Source: Paraburkholderia phenoliruptrix
GTDB lineage: Bacteria; Pseudomonadota; Gammaproteobacteria; Burkholderiales; Burkholderiaceae
NCBI RefSeq assembly: GCF_019511605.1
Contig: NZ_JAEUAV010000037.1
Location: 1-44,623 of the forward strand
Length of the DNA stretch: 44,623 bases
Direction of reading: 5' to 3'
The translations under genes were made by a program, and so were the position numbers. The notes beneath the pieces were generated by a model. That model was not told the DNA's origin. It did not search any database and saw nothing but the letters and a program-made list of their open reading frames with translations. Below, one piece after another: positions 16,088-24,427 of the stretch. Within the stretch, counting starts at the first letter, position 1; the number at the start of each line of letters is the position of its first letter.

Positions 16088-16778
16088 GAGTCTTTGCCTC
16101 TTTGACGTTAGCGGGTTGCGGTTCGCCGATCGCGGCGCCGATAAAAACCATGGAGAGAACAGCGAAGATGTAGGCCTGCACGGCGCCTGTGAGCAGATCG
16201 AGCGCCATCAGCGGAATCGGCACGAGCAGCCCCGCGAGCGACAGCACAATGCCGATCACGAACACACCGCTCATTACGTTGCCGAACAGGCGCACCACCA
16301 GCGAAAACGTGCGCGTGATCTGCTCCACGACGTTCAGCGGAATCATGACCCAGCTCGGTTCGGCGAACGACGCGAGATAGCCGGCCAAGCCCCGGCTGCG
16401 AAGGCCGTGGAAGACGGCCGCGCCAAGCACGACCAGCGCGAGCGCGGCGTCGGTCTCGAGGCGCGCGGTAGGTGGCGTGACGCCGGGAACGAGCGCGCAC
16501 CAGTTGGCGATCAGCACGAAGACGAAGAGCGTGCCGATCAGCGCGCGATAAGGACCCGGTGCCGCTTGCATGGTGTCGCGTATCTGCTGATCGATGGTGT
16601 CCACGAGCAGTTCGAGGGCGGTCTGCATCCTGCCGGGGGCAAGCGAGAGTTGCCGGCTCATCACGATTGAAATAATCGTCACGACGGCCATGATCGCCCA
16701 CGTCGCGAGCACCGGTTCGGTAATCACGACAGGGCCAAGCTGGAATACCGGCGAGACGGTGAGCGGTGACTCGGTCAT
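16080..16778 (-). CDS. atpB: N-ATPase a subunit
   Basis: The 232-residue membrane subunit provides the ion half-channels next to the c-ring. The essential stator arginine is Arg163 in SLVVRLFGNVMSG. About five hydrophobic segments are seen, and the LIANWCALVPG and QAYIFAVLSMVFIGAA regions are typical. The start at 16778 overlaps the atpR stop by four bases (ATGA); a longer frame to 16994 merely reads back across atpR. It matches the alternate F1Fo a-subunit family in size. Confidence 0.93.
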   Translation of the reverse strand: MTESPLTVSPVFQLGPVVITEPVLATWAIMAVVTIISIVMSRQLSLAPGRMQTALELLVDTIDQQIRDTMQAAPGPYRALIGTLFVFVLIANWCALVPGVTPPTARLETDAALALVVLGAAVFHGLRSRGLAGYLASFAEPSWVMIPLNVVEQITRTFSLVVRLFGNVMSGVFVIGIVLSLAGLLVPIPLMALDLLTGAVQAYIFAVLSMVFIGAAIGEPQPANVKEAKTHE

Positions 16779-17098
16779 GACACGCCTTTGCAAGCTCTGT
16801 AATGCTGCACCACGATGCGGCGTGCCACCAGCACGCCCGCCATTCCGGCAAGCAATGCGGGCATGCCCATTCGCGCGAGAAGCAGCAGCAACGCGCAGGT
16901 CAGCGCAATGCGCGCGCACTGCAGCCCGAGTGCCGCGGCAAATTTCCCTGCTGAAAACAAAGGCCAGTTCCACTTCAATGACAGGAAATGCCATGCGCCT
17001 GCCGCGAGGCCCGCCGCGAGTCCAACCGCGCTCTGAATCACAAGCGAAGGGAGCGGTACGATCAAGGTGTTCAGCGTATTAATCACGGCGCTCCTCAT
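16775..17098 (-). CDS. atpR: N-ATPase accessory membrane protein AtpR
   Basis: The 107-residue protein has three hydrophobic segments (about residues 12-35, 50-75 and 78-95). AtpR is a marker of N-ATPase operons and lies between atpQ and atpB; it is thought to interact with the c-ring or aid assembly. The identification rests on size, hydrophobicity, a LPSLVIQSAVGLAAGLAAG segment and strict operon position. It overlaps atpQ by 20 bases and atpB by four. Confidence 0.87.
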   Translation of the reverse strand: MRSAVINTLNTLIVPLPSLVIQSAVGLAAGLAAGAWHFLSLKWNWPLFSAGKFAAALGLQCARIALTCALLLLLARMGMPALLAGMAGVLVARRIVVQHYRACKGVS

Positions 17099-17396
17099 GT
17101 TCGCGATGCATCCATTTCCATGCGGACCAGAAGCCGAGCGCTGCTCCCACCATCAGCAACGGCGCGGAGAAGAACACGCCCATGCCGAAGATACGGTCCA
17201 GCCAGCGCCCGGCAGCAAGCCCAAGCAGTGTCGGCAGCACGATTGCCCAGCCGAGAATGCCGATCTGGCCAAGCCGGCTGCCAAGCGACGGTTCAGGGAC
17301 CTCACGGGCGTGCGCTGCGCGCCGCGCGGCTTCACGCGCCGCGTCGGCAAGTCTGTCATCGCGGGAGTGCCGCTCGTCGCGGCGCGGCTCATTCAT
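17079..17396 (-). CDS. atpQ: N-ATPase accessory membrane protein AtpQ (AtpI-like)
   Basis: The 105-residue protein has a highly charged N-terminal 35 residues, then two membrane helices (about 46-64 and 74-95) joined by a short loop with RWLDRIF. This layout resembles AtpI-type assembly proteins and the AtpQ proteins of N-ATPase operons, whose presence with AtpR separates these operons from standard F-type ones. The ATG at 17394-17396 overlaps the atpC stop in ATGA. Confidence 0.87.
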   Translation of the reverse strand: MNEPRRDERHSRDDRLADAAREAARRAAHAREVPEPSLGSRLGQIGILGWAIVLPTLLGLAAGRWLDRIFGMGVFFSAPLLMVGAALGFWSAWKWMHREHEERRD

Positions 17397-17851
17397 GGCA
17401 GCGACGTGCCGGCAACGGTTGACAGCGCGCTGCCTGCGTCGGCGCGCGGCCGCAGGTAGCGCAGTATCTGACGCACGGCGCGCGCATGAAGGCGCAATTC
17501 GTCGACGCGCGCGCGCCGCAGCGCTTCCTCTTCGGCGGCGTGGCGGCTTTGAACGATGGCCGCGAGATCGTTCAGCACATCGCCCGGAACTGCTTCGCGG
17601 CAGGCGATGGACAGGTGCGTGCCGCCCGACACGAGCAGCACACCGCCACTCACCGCGCAGTAGTGCTCCACGTTGTCCGTGCCGCTCCAGCGGACCACCG
17701 AGGGCGTAAGTTGCGTGACGAAGTCCGCATGACCGGCGCGAATGCCGAACGCACCGCTTTCGTCTTCGGCGCGCAGCGAAGCGATCTGCACACCGTCGAA
17801 CCACACGCGCGAAGGCGTGGCGATTGTGAGCCGCAACGTGCTGCTGCTCAT
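17393..17851 (-). CDS. atpC: N-ATPase epsilon subunit
   Basis: The 152-residue protein has an N-terminal beta-sandwich with LTIATPSRVWFDGVQIASLR, then GAFGIRAGHADFVTQLTPSVV (family form G.lGIl.gHa.l.t.L.pgvv). A C-terminal helical part is rich in Ala, Arg and Glu. It links gamma to the c-ring. Second in the operon, directly after atpD as usual for N-ATPases, with ATGA overlaps at both ends. Confidence 0.92.
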   Translation of the reverse strand: MSSSTLRLTIATPSRVWFDGVQIASLRAEDESGAFGIRAGHADFVTQLTPSVVRWSGTDNVEHYCAVSGGVLLVSGGTHLSIACREAVPGDVLNDLAAIVQSRHAAEEEALRRARVDELRLHARAVRQILRYLRPRADAGSALSTVAGTSLP

Positions 17852-19347
17852 GCCGATTGCTCCGTTGCGGCAGCAGCGGTCTGCTGCGTCGCCGCCTCTT
17901 CTTTGCTGCGGGCTTCGTCCAGCGTACCGATCATGTAGAGCGAGCTCTCCTGCCAGGTATCGCATTCGCCGGCCAGAATCGCCTTGCAGCCGGCAATCGT
18001 GTCGGCCAGCGCAACCGAGCGGCCGGGCACGCCCGTGAAAGCCTCCGTGACCGCAAAGGGCTGCGTGAGAAAACGCTGCAGGCGTCGCGCCCGGCCCACC
18101 AGCGTGCGATCTTCCGCGCCCAGTTCCTCGATGCCGAGCAGCGAGATCACGTCCTGCAGTTCGCGGTAATGCTCGATGACGCGGCGCACCTCGGTAGCAA
18201 CCGCCGCGTGTTCGTCGCCTACCACGAGCGGATCGAGCAGAATCGACGACGACGCAATGGGATCGACGGCCGGATACATGCCTTCGGCCGCCATAGAGCG
18301 GGACAGCACGACGTTGCTGTCGAGGTGGGCGGCGATCGCGGTCACGGCCGGATCGGTAAAGTCGTCGGCGGGCACGTACACCGCCTCTATCGCGCTGACG
18401 GACACACCGCCCACTGACACGATGCGCTCCTGCAACTGCGCGACTTCACTTGCGAGCGTAGGCTGATAGCCCACTCGCGACGGCATGCGCCCGAGCAGCC
18501 CCGACACTTCCGCACCCGCCTGCACGAAGCGAAAGACGTTGTCCATCAGCAGCAGCACGTTTTGACGACGCTCGTCGCGGAAGTACTCGGCTATCGTCAA
18601 TGCAGTGAAGGGAACGCGCCAGCGTGCGCCGGGCGGCTCGTTCATCTGCCCGTACACAAGTACGGTGCGGGCCAGTACGCCGGAAGTGCGCATGTCGAGC
18701 AGCATTTCGTGCCCTTCGCGCGAGCGCTCGCCGATGCCCGCGAACACCGAGATTCCCTCGTAGTGCTCGACCATCGCGTGGATCAGTTCCATGACCAGCA
18801 CGGTCTTGCCGACTCCGGCACCGCCGAACATCGCGGCCTTTCCGCCTTGTGCCAGTGGCGTAAGCAGATCGATCACCTTGATGCCTGTTGAGAACAGCAC
18901 GGTAGTGCCCTTCTGCGACTTAAGCGGGGGCGCCGCACGATGAATCGGCCGCCGTTCGACTTGCGTGTCCAGTGCGTCGCCGCCGTCGCACGCTGTGCCC
19001 GTCACGTCGATGAGCCTGCCGAGCACTGCCTCGCCCACCGGCGCTTCAATGGCGCCGCCAGGCGCCTCGACTCGCATGCCGCGCCGCAAACCGGCGGTGG
19101 TTTGCAAGGCCAGCGCGCGGACCGTCGTCTCGTTCAGATGCGCCTCTACTTCGGCGAGCACTGGCGCAAGATCGCCAGGCCTGACGACGAGCGCCTCTCC
19201 GAGCGCAGGCAGAGGCGCGTCACCGAATGCGACGTCGACGATCGCCCCGCGTATGGCAACCACGTAGCCTTCGCGCGTGGTGGCGCTGTGCTTTGGCTGT
19301 GACGCTGCGTGATCTACGTGATCTACGTGATCTGCATCAGTCGGCAT
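17848..19347 (-). CDS. atpD: N-ATPase beta subunit (catalytic)
   Basis: The 499-residue catalytic subunit has Walker A GGAGVGKT at 175-182, the catalytic-glutamate region GIGERSREGHE, Walker B LLLMDNVFRF and the loop LLGRMPSRVGYQPTL. It is the first gene of atpDCQRBEFAG. The N-terminus carries a short insert DHVDHVDHA encoded by a 9-bp tandem repeat, and the C-terminus has an Ala/Gln/Thr-rich tail; neither belongs to the enzyme core. The leader is short (about 25 bases) if the FNR-linked promoter at 19380-19420 is right. Confidence 0.95.
   Translation of the reverse strand: MPTDADHVDHVDHAASQPKHSATTREGYVVAIRGAIVDVAFGDAPLPALGEALVVRPGDLAPVLAEVEAHLNETTVRALALQTTAGLRRGMRVEAPGGAIEAPVGEAVLGRLIDVTGTACDGGDALDTQVERRPIHRAAPPLKSQKGTTVLFSTGIKVIDLLTPLAQGGKAAMFGGAGVGKTVLVMELIHAMVEHYEGISVFAGIGERSREGHEMLLDMRTSGVLARTVLVYGQMNEPPGARWRVPFTALTIAEYFRDERRQNVLLLMDNVFRFVQAGAEVSGLLGRMPSRVGYQPTLASEVAQLQERIVSVGGVSVSAIEAVYVPADDFTDPAVTAIAAHLDSNVVLSRSMAAEGMYPAVDPIASSSILLDPLVVGDEHAAVATEVRRVIEHYRELQDVISLLGIEELGAEDRTLVGRARRLQRFLTQPFAVTEAFTGVPGRSVALADTIAGCKAILAGECDTWQESSLYMIGTLDEARSKEEAATQQTAAAATEQSA
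19308..19334. repeat. atpD: Three 9-bp units inside the atpD N-terminus
   Basis: CGTGATCTA, CGTGATCTA, CGTGATCTG in tandem encode DHVDHVDHA on the minus strand. Because the unit is 9 bp, copy-number changes keep the reading frame. Confidence 0.8.
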
Positions 19348-19379
19348 ACCCGGTCCCCCGGTCGGTCGTGAACAGTCAG

Positions 19380-19420
19380 AAGATATCGCCCGAGCATCTG
19401 GAGGAACTGATCTCCATCAA
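19380..19420 (-). promoter_or_regulatory. FNR/ANR-like site and promoter for the N-ATPase operon
   Basis: CTGATCTCCATCAA (19407-19420) matches TTGAT-N4-ATCAA at 9 of 10 positions. On the minus strand TATCTT (19380-19385) can serve as -10, giving a start near 19373. The site centre (19413.5) then lies at about -41, the class II FNR activation position. Confidence 0.6.
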
Positions 19421-19424
19421 CTGT

Positions 19425-19436
19425 CCTATCGATAGG
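19425..19436. promoter_or_regulatory. 12-bp perfect palindrome CCTATCGATAGG
   Basis: The palindrome sits 5 bases beyond the N-ATPase FNR-like site, between the two divergent operons. No known regulator is assigned; it may be an additional operator or chance. Confidence 0.35.
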
Positions 19437-19517
19437 TGCCACGAATTCGCGGCCTGCCAGGAGCGCGCACGTTCAGCCAACGGCATCGTGATGACGGCGC
19501 AGCCCACTCAGGCCCGA

Positions 19518-19559
19518 ATGATCCAGATCAATCGACGAGGCTCCCGGCGATGTACTAAT
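19518..19559 (+). promoter_or_regulatory. FNR/ANR-like site and promoter for arcDABC
   Basis: ATGATCCAGATCAA (19518-19531) matches TTGAT-N4-ATCAA at 9 of 10 positions. An extended -10 (TG-T-ACTAAT, 19551-19559) predicts a start near 19566, so the centre of the site is at about -41.5. ANR control from this position is established for arcDABC in Pseudomonas aeruginosa. Confidence 0.7.
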
Positions 19560-19590
19560 CCTCTTATCCGAAAACGGAGTGAGGTGCGAC

Positions 19591-21072
19591 ATGAAAAACC
19601 TGACAGGTTCATTACCGGCATCGTCTGCCGCGAAGCCAGCCGAGCCGGCTCGCAGCGTTGGCGTGAAGCAGCTGCGGCTCGGTCTGCTCACCGCGCTCGT
19701 CATCGGCTCGATGATCGGCAGCGGCGTGTTTTCCCTGCCGCAAAACATGGCCTCGGGCGCGGGCGCCGCCGCCGTGCTGATCGGCTGGCTCATTACAGGC
19801 GCAGGCATGCTGATGCTCGCGTTCGTCTATCAGACGCTGACCACCCGCAAGCCGCAACTCGACAACGGCATCTACGCCTATGCGCAAGCGAGCGCCGGCG
19901 ATTTCCTCGGCTTCAATTCGGCGTGGGGCTACTGGGTCAGCGCGTGGATCGGCAACGTCGGCTATCTGGTGATCGTGTTCGGCACCCTTGGCTACTTCTT
20001 TCCCGTCTTCGGCGACGGCAACACGTCTGCTGCCGTGTTGGGGGCGTCCATCGTGCTGTGGACCATGCACGCCGTGATCCTGCGCGGCGTGCGAAGCGCT
20101 GCTGTGCTCAATGCGATTACCACGATCGCCAAGGTGATTCCGCTCCTGCTGTTCATCGTGCTCGCCGCAGTGGCTTTCCGAAGCCATGTGATCGCACAGG
20201 ATTTCTGGGGCAATGCAAAGCTCGGCAACGTGTTCACACAGGTCAAAAGCACCATGCTTATCACTGTGTGGGTGTTCATCGGCATTGAAGGCGCGAATGT
20301 ATTCTCGGCCCGAGCACAGCGGCGCGAAGATGTGGGCCGTGCCACCCTGCTCGGCTTCAGCGTCGTTCTGCTTCTGCTGATGGCGGTTTCGTTGCTGTCG
20401 CTCGGCATCGTCCCGCAAGGCGAACTTGCCGCGATGAAAAACCCGTCGATGGCAGGCGTGCTGCAAAGAGCGGTCGGGGCCTGGGGCGCGGTGCTGATCA
20501 GTCTCGGTCTGCTGGTGTCGGTGGGTGGCGCATTGCTCGCATGGACGCTGCTCGCAGCCGAAACGCTCTTCACGCCGGCGAACGGCGGCGTCATGCCGAA
20601 GTTTCTCGCGCGTTCCAACAGTCGTGGCGTTCCCGCCAACGCGCTGTGGGTCACCAACGGGCTCGTGCAACTGTTTCTCGTCATCACGCTCGTCTCGAGT
20701 GCGACGTATCAGGCGCTGATCTCGCTCGCGACCTCGATGATCCTCGTCCCCTATCTGTTCTCCGCGGTTTACGCGACACGCATTGCGATGCGCGGCGAAG
20801 GCTACGCACAAGACCAAAGCGTGCGAACCCGCGACATGCTGATCGGGGCAGCGGCTACCGTCTATTGCTGCTGGCTGCTGTACGCGGCAGGCCCGAAGTA
20901 TTTGCTGCTCTCGGCCCTGCTCTACTCGCCCGGGGTGCTCCTGTATGGATGGGCCAAACGCGAACGCGGCGCGCGTCTGTTCAAGCCGTTCGAACTCGTG
21001 ATACTCGCGGCGCTTCTCGTGCTTGCAGCAGTAGCGGGCTGGCTGCTGGCAACAGGTGCAATTGGCCTGTAA
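19591..21072 (+). CDS. arcD: Arginine/ornithine antiporter ArcD
   Basis: The 493-residue APC-family transporter has about twelve or thirteen hydrophobic segments and the first-helix signature ALVIGSMIGSGVFSLPQNMA. It exchanges external arginine for internal ornithine without energy cost. It is first in the arc operon, and arcA starts 25 bases downstream. The start at 19591 is chosen for GGAGTGAGG (19576-19584); an ATG four codons upstream lies inside that ribosome site. Confidence 0.93.
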   Translation: MKNLTGSLPASSAAKPAEPARSVGVKQLRLGLLTALVIGSMIGSGVFSLPQNMASGAGAAAVLIGWLITGAGMLMLAFVYQTLTTRKPQLDNGIYAYAQASAGDFLGFNSAWGYWVSAWIGNVGYLVIVFGTLGYFFPVFGDGNTSAAVLGASIVLWTMHAVILRGVRSAAVLNAITTIAKVIPLLLFIVLAAVAFRSHVIAQDFWGNAKLGNVFTQVKSTMLITVWVFIGIEGANVFSARAQRREDVGRATLLGFSVVLLLLMAVSLLSLGIVPQGELAAMKNPSMAGVLQRAVGAWGAVLISLGLLVSVGGALLAWTLLAAETLFTPANGGVMPKFLARSNSRGVPANALWVTNGLVQLFLVITLVSSATYQALISLATSMILVPYLFSAVYATRIAMRGEGYAQDQSVRTRDMLIGAAATVYCCWLLYAAGPKYLLLSALLYSPGVLLYGWAKRERGARLFKPFELVILAALLVLAAVAGWLLATGAIGL

Positions 21073-21097
21073 TCCGAGACTCTTCAGGAGAACTACA

Positions 21098-22315
21098 ATG
21101 ACATTCGGCGTTTATTCCGAAATCGGCGCGCTGCGCAAAGTAATGGTCTGCCGCCCGGGCCTTGCGCAGTCGCGCCTGACTCCCGCCAATTGCCGCGACC
21201 TGCTGTTCGACGACGTACTCTGGGTCTCGCAGGCAAAGACCGATCATTACGCGTTCGTGAGCACGATGCAAGAGCACGGCGTCGAAGTGTTCGACATGCA
21301 CGATCTGCTCGCCGACATTTTGCATGGACGGGAAGCGCGCGAATGGGTATTGGAGCGCAAGCTTGCGCGGGGCACCGTCGACGCAGAGCTCGCTTCCCAA
21401 TTGAAGACGTGGCTCGCGCAGATGCCGGCCGCGGAGCTTGCCGAGCGGCTGATCGGCGGCGTGGTGCGCGCGGAACTGCCATTCGAGCCCGATGGCCTGC
21501 TTGCGCAATGCACGCCTGCGTCGGGCTTCATCCTTGCACCACTGCCCAACACGCTTTTTACGCGCGACAGCAGTTGCTGGATCAACGACGGCCTCGTGCT
21601 CGGCTCGATGTACTGGCCCGCGCGGCGCGAGGAGACGCTTTTGTGCGCGGCGATCTACCGCTTCCATCCGCTTTTCAGCGGCGGCACGCGCATCTGGTGG
21701 GGCGATCCCGACGTGGACCACGGCGGCGCGACGCTGGAGGGTGGCGACGTGATGCCGCTGTCGCGCGACGTCGTACTGATCGGCATGGGCGAGCGAAGCT
21801 CGCCGCAAGGCGTCGCACAGCTTGCGCGCGCATTGTTCGCCCGCGAGTCGGTCAAGCAGGTCATTGCCGCGCAGCTGCCGCGCTCACGCGGTGCAATGCA
21901 TCTGGACACGGTGTTCACGTTCTGCGACCGCGACCTCGTGACCATCTTTCCTGAAGTCGTCGATGCCATTCGCTGCACGAGCCTGCGCCCTGGCCGCCTG
22001 CCCGGTCAGCTCGACGTGCGCCCCGAGAAAGCACCGTTCCTGGAAGTCGTGGCCAAAGCGCTCGGCATCGCGGCGTTGCGCACTGTCGCCACCGGTGGCG
22101 ACACATGGGAGTCCGAGCGCGAGCAATGGGACGACGGCAACAACGTGATCGCGCTCGCACCGGGCGTGGTCGCTGCGTACAACCGCAATGTGTACACCAA
22201 CACGCTGCTGCGCAAGGCGGGCGTGGAGGTGATCACCATTCCGAGCGCCGAACTCGGCCGCGGGCGCGGCGGCGGCCACTGCATGACCTGCCCCATTGAA
22301 CGCGCGCCGGTCTGA
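21098..22315 (+). CDS. arcA: Arginine deiminase
   Basis: The 405-residue enzyme hydrolyses arginine to citrulline and ammonia. The guanidino-modifying catalytic set is present: FTRDSS (Asp), LEGGDVMPL (Glu), MHLDTVFTFCDRD (His) and, near the end, HCMTCPIERAPV with nucleophile Cys398. CAGGAG lies 7 bases upstream of the ATG at 21098. It is second in arcDABC. Confidence 0.96.
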   Translation: MTFGVYSEIGALRKVMVCRPGLAQSRLTPANCRDLLFDDVLWVSQAKTDHYAFVSTMQEHGVEVFDMHDLLADILHGREAREWVLERKLARGTVDAELASQLKTWLAQMPAAELAERLIGGVVRAELPFEPDGLLAQCTPASGFILAPLPNTLFTRDSSCWINDGLVLGSMYWPARREETLLCAAIYRFHPLFSGGTRIWWGDPDVDHGGATLEGGDVMPLSRDVVLIGMGERSSPQGVAQLARALFARESVKQVIAAQLPRSRGAMHLDTVFTFCDRDLVTIFPEVVDAIRCTSLRPGRLPGQLDVRPEKAPFLEVVAKALGIAALRTVATGGDTWESEREQWDDGNNVIALAPGVVAAYNRNVYTNTLLRKAGVEVITIPSAELGRGRGGGHCMTCPIERAPV

Positions 22316-22361
22316 CGCCACGCGCACGCCGCATTTAGTCAAACTTCAGGAGAACTCGCGC

Positions 22362-23360
22362 ATGGCATTCAATCTTCGCAATCGCAGCCTGCTCAACATG
22401 CAGGACTTCACCCCACGCGACATCCGCTTTCTGCTCGACCTTGCCGCAGAACTCAAACGTGCCAAATACGCCGGCAACGAAGTGCCACGGCTAAGCGGCA
22501 AGAACGTGGCCTTGATCTTCGAAAAAACCTCGACGCGCACGCGCTGCGCATTCGAGGTTGCCGTGCATGACCAGGGTGGGCACGTCACGTACATCGACTC
22601 ATCCAGTTCGCAGCTCGGCCGTAAGGAGTCGCTCAAGGACACGGCGCGCGTGCTCGGGCGCCTGTACGACGGGATCGAATATCGCGGCTTTCACCAAAGC
22701 GTGGTGGAAGATCTGGCGACCTATTCGCACGTGCCGGTCTGGAATGGGTTGACAGACGAGTTTCACCCGACACAGGTGCTCGCCGATCTGCTAACCATGC
22801 GCGAATTCGGCGAAAAGCCGCTCCACGAACTGTCGTTCTGCTACCTTGGCGATGCGCGCTTTAACATGGGTAATTCTCTGTTGATCGGCGGCGTGCAGAT
22901 GGGGATGGACGTGCGCATCGCGGCGCCGCGCGAATTGTGGCCGCACGACGAACTGGTGCAGCAGATGCGGCACCTGGCCGAACGCACCGGCGCTAAGGTA
23001 ACGATTATCGAGGACCCGTATGAGGCGGTGAGCGGCGCTGATTTCCTCTATACCGATGTGTGGGTGTCGATGGGCGAGCCGGTCGACGCGTGGGGGCCGC
23101 GCATCGACTTGCTGTTGCCCTATCAGGTCAACGCCAGGCTGATGAAAGCAACGGGCAAGCCGCGTACACGCTTCATGCATTGTCTTCCGGCGTATCACAA
23201 CCTGGAGACGGACACCGGGCGCATGATTCACGAGCGCTTCGGCCTGTCCGAACTCGAGGTCAGCGACGAAGTGTTCGAGTCCAACGCCTCGATCGTCTTT
23301 TCCCAGGCCGAAAACCGCATGCATACCATCAAGGCAGTGCTTGTGGCGACCCTTGCGTAG
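22362..23360 (+). CDS. arcB: Catabolic ornithine carbamoyltransferase
   Basis: The 332-residue enzyme has the carbamoyl-phosphate motif STRTR (in FEKTSTRTRCAFE), the HPTQVLADL motif and the HCLPAYH motif of ornithine carbamoyltransferases. In this operon it runs phosphorolytically, turning citrulline into ornithine and carbamoyl phosphate. AGGAG (22349-22353) precedes the ATG at 22362. It lies 46 bases after arcA. Confidence 0.96.
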   Translation: MAFNLRNRSLLNMQDFTPRDIRFLLDLAAELKRAKYAGNEVPRLSGKNVALIFEKTSTRTRCAFEVAVHDQGGHVTYIDSSSSQLGRKESLKDTARVLGRLYDGIEYRGFHQSVVEDLATYSHVPVWNGLTDEFHPTQVLADLLTMREFGEKPLHELSFCYLGDARFNMGNSLLIGGVQMGMDVRIAAPRELWPHDELVQQMRHLAERTGAKVTIIEDPYEAVSGADFLYTDVWVSMGEPVDAWGPRIDLLLPYQVNARLMKATGKPRTRFMHCLPAYHNLETDTGRMIHERFGLSELEVSDEVFESNASIVFSQAENRMHTIKAVLVATLA

Positions 23361-23369
23361 GGGTTTGGC

Positions 23370-24275
23370 ATGCGTATCCTGATAGCGCTGGGCGGCAACG
23401 CGCTTCTTCGCCGCGGCGAACCGATGACGATGGCGCACCAGATCGCCAATATTCGTCGGGCAGCAGCGCAGATAGCGACGCTCGCGGATCACAACCAGTT
23501 GGTCATTGCCCACGGCAACGGTCCTCAAGTCGGCCTGCTTGCAATGCAGGCAGCCGCAGGGGGTGCGAAAGACGTGGCGCCGCTCGACGTGCTCGATGCC
23601 GAGTCGGAAGGCATGATCGGCTATCTGCTCGAGCAGGAGCTGGCGAACGCATTGCCGGCTGCCCGGCAGGTAGCCACGCTGCTCACGCGCGTCGAAGTGG
23701 ATGCCCGCGATCCCGCTTTCGCTCATCCAACCAAGCCGATTGGGCCCGTCTATACCGAAGCCGAGGCGCAACTGCTGGCAGAGCGTAACGGCTGGCACAT
23801 CGCTGCGGACGGCAGCGGTTTCAGACGCGTGGTGGCCTCGCCGAAGCCGCAGCGTATTGCAGCAGTGAAGCCGGTGCAATGGCTTCTCGAGCACGATGTC
23901 ATTGTGATTGCAGCCGGCGGAGGAGGCATTCCGGTGACGCTGGCCGCAGACGGACGAACGCGAACCGGAGTAGAAGCTGTCATCGACAAGGACCTGTGTA
24001 GCGCCCTGCTCGCTGCCCAGTTGAACGCCGATGTGCTGCTGATCGCCACCGACGTGGAGGCCGTCTATGCGGACTGGCGCACGCCGCACGAGCGCGTGTT
24101 GCGCACCGCTTCGGTCGCCGAGCTACGGGCCTTGAAATTTCCGGCCGGATCGATGGGACCCAAGGTGGAAGCGGCGTGCGACTTTGTCACGCGGATGGGA
24201 AAACGTGCGGTAATCGGTTCCCTTGAACATATCGAGGCTATGGCGGCAGGAACGGCGGGCACTCAGATCACGTGA
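23370..24275 (+). CDS. arcC: Carbamate kinase
   Basis: The 301-residue amino-acid-kinase-family enzyme has an N-terminal LIALGGNALL, then VIAHGNGPQVG, AAGGGGIPV and VIDKDLCSALLA. It makes ATP from carbamoyl phosphate and ADP, the energy-yielding step of the deiminase pathway. It begins 9 bases after arcB and ends the operon ahead of an intrinsic terminator. Confidence 0.96.
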   Translation: MRILIALGGNALLRRGEPMTMAHQIANIRRAAAQIATLADHNQLVIAHGNGPQVGLLAMQAAAGGAKDVAPLDVLDAESEGMIGYLLEQELANALPAARQVATLLTRVEVDARDPAFAHPTKPIGPVYTEAEAQLLAERNGWHIAADGSGFRRVVASPKPQRIAAVKPVQWLLEHDVIVIAAGGGGIPVTLAADGRTRTGVEAVIDKDLCSALLAAQLNADVLLIATDVEAVYADWRTPHERVLRTASVAELRALKFPAGSMGPKVEAACDFVTRMGKRAVIGSLEHIEAMAAGTAGTQIT

Positions 24276-24352
24276 AGTAGCGCGGAAACCGCAACGACGC
24301 CGCTGCTCTTTTCGCCATGGAGCGGTCGCGGGCAGCACGCACGCGCGGAAAC

Positions 24353-24376
24353 GAGCTTCACGAAGCTCTCATTTTT
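24353..24376 (+). terminator. Terminator of the arcDABC operon
   Basis: GAGCTT (24353-24358) and AAGCTC (24363-24368) form a stem with a 4-base loop (CACG), followed by TCA and five T residues. It lies 78 bases after arcC and before a convergent gene. Confidence 0.65.
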
Positions 24377-24427
24377 CACTACCAAAGCTTCAAATGCTGG
24401 CGGACGATGCTATATGGCCCAAACTGT

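Noticed and set aside
14492..16105. A 537-codon plus-strand frame antisense to atpA, atpF and atpE
   Set aside because: Low-complexity Ser/Thr/Arg product lying over three well-supported N-ATPase genes.
18919..18924. CTTAAG inside atpD
   Set aside because: A lone half-site within coding sequence with no partner hexamer at the right spacing.
22791..24089. A 432-codon minus-strand frame antisense to arcB and arcC
   Set aside because: No family features; the opposite strand encodes unmistakable arginine deiminase pathway enzymes.
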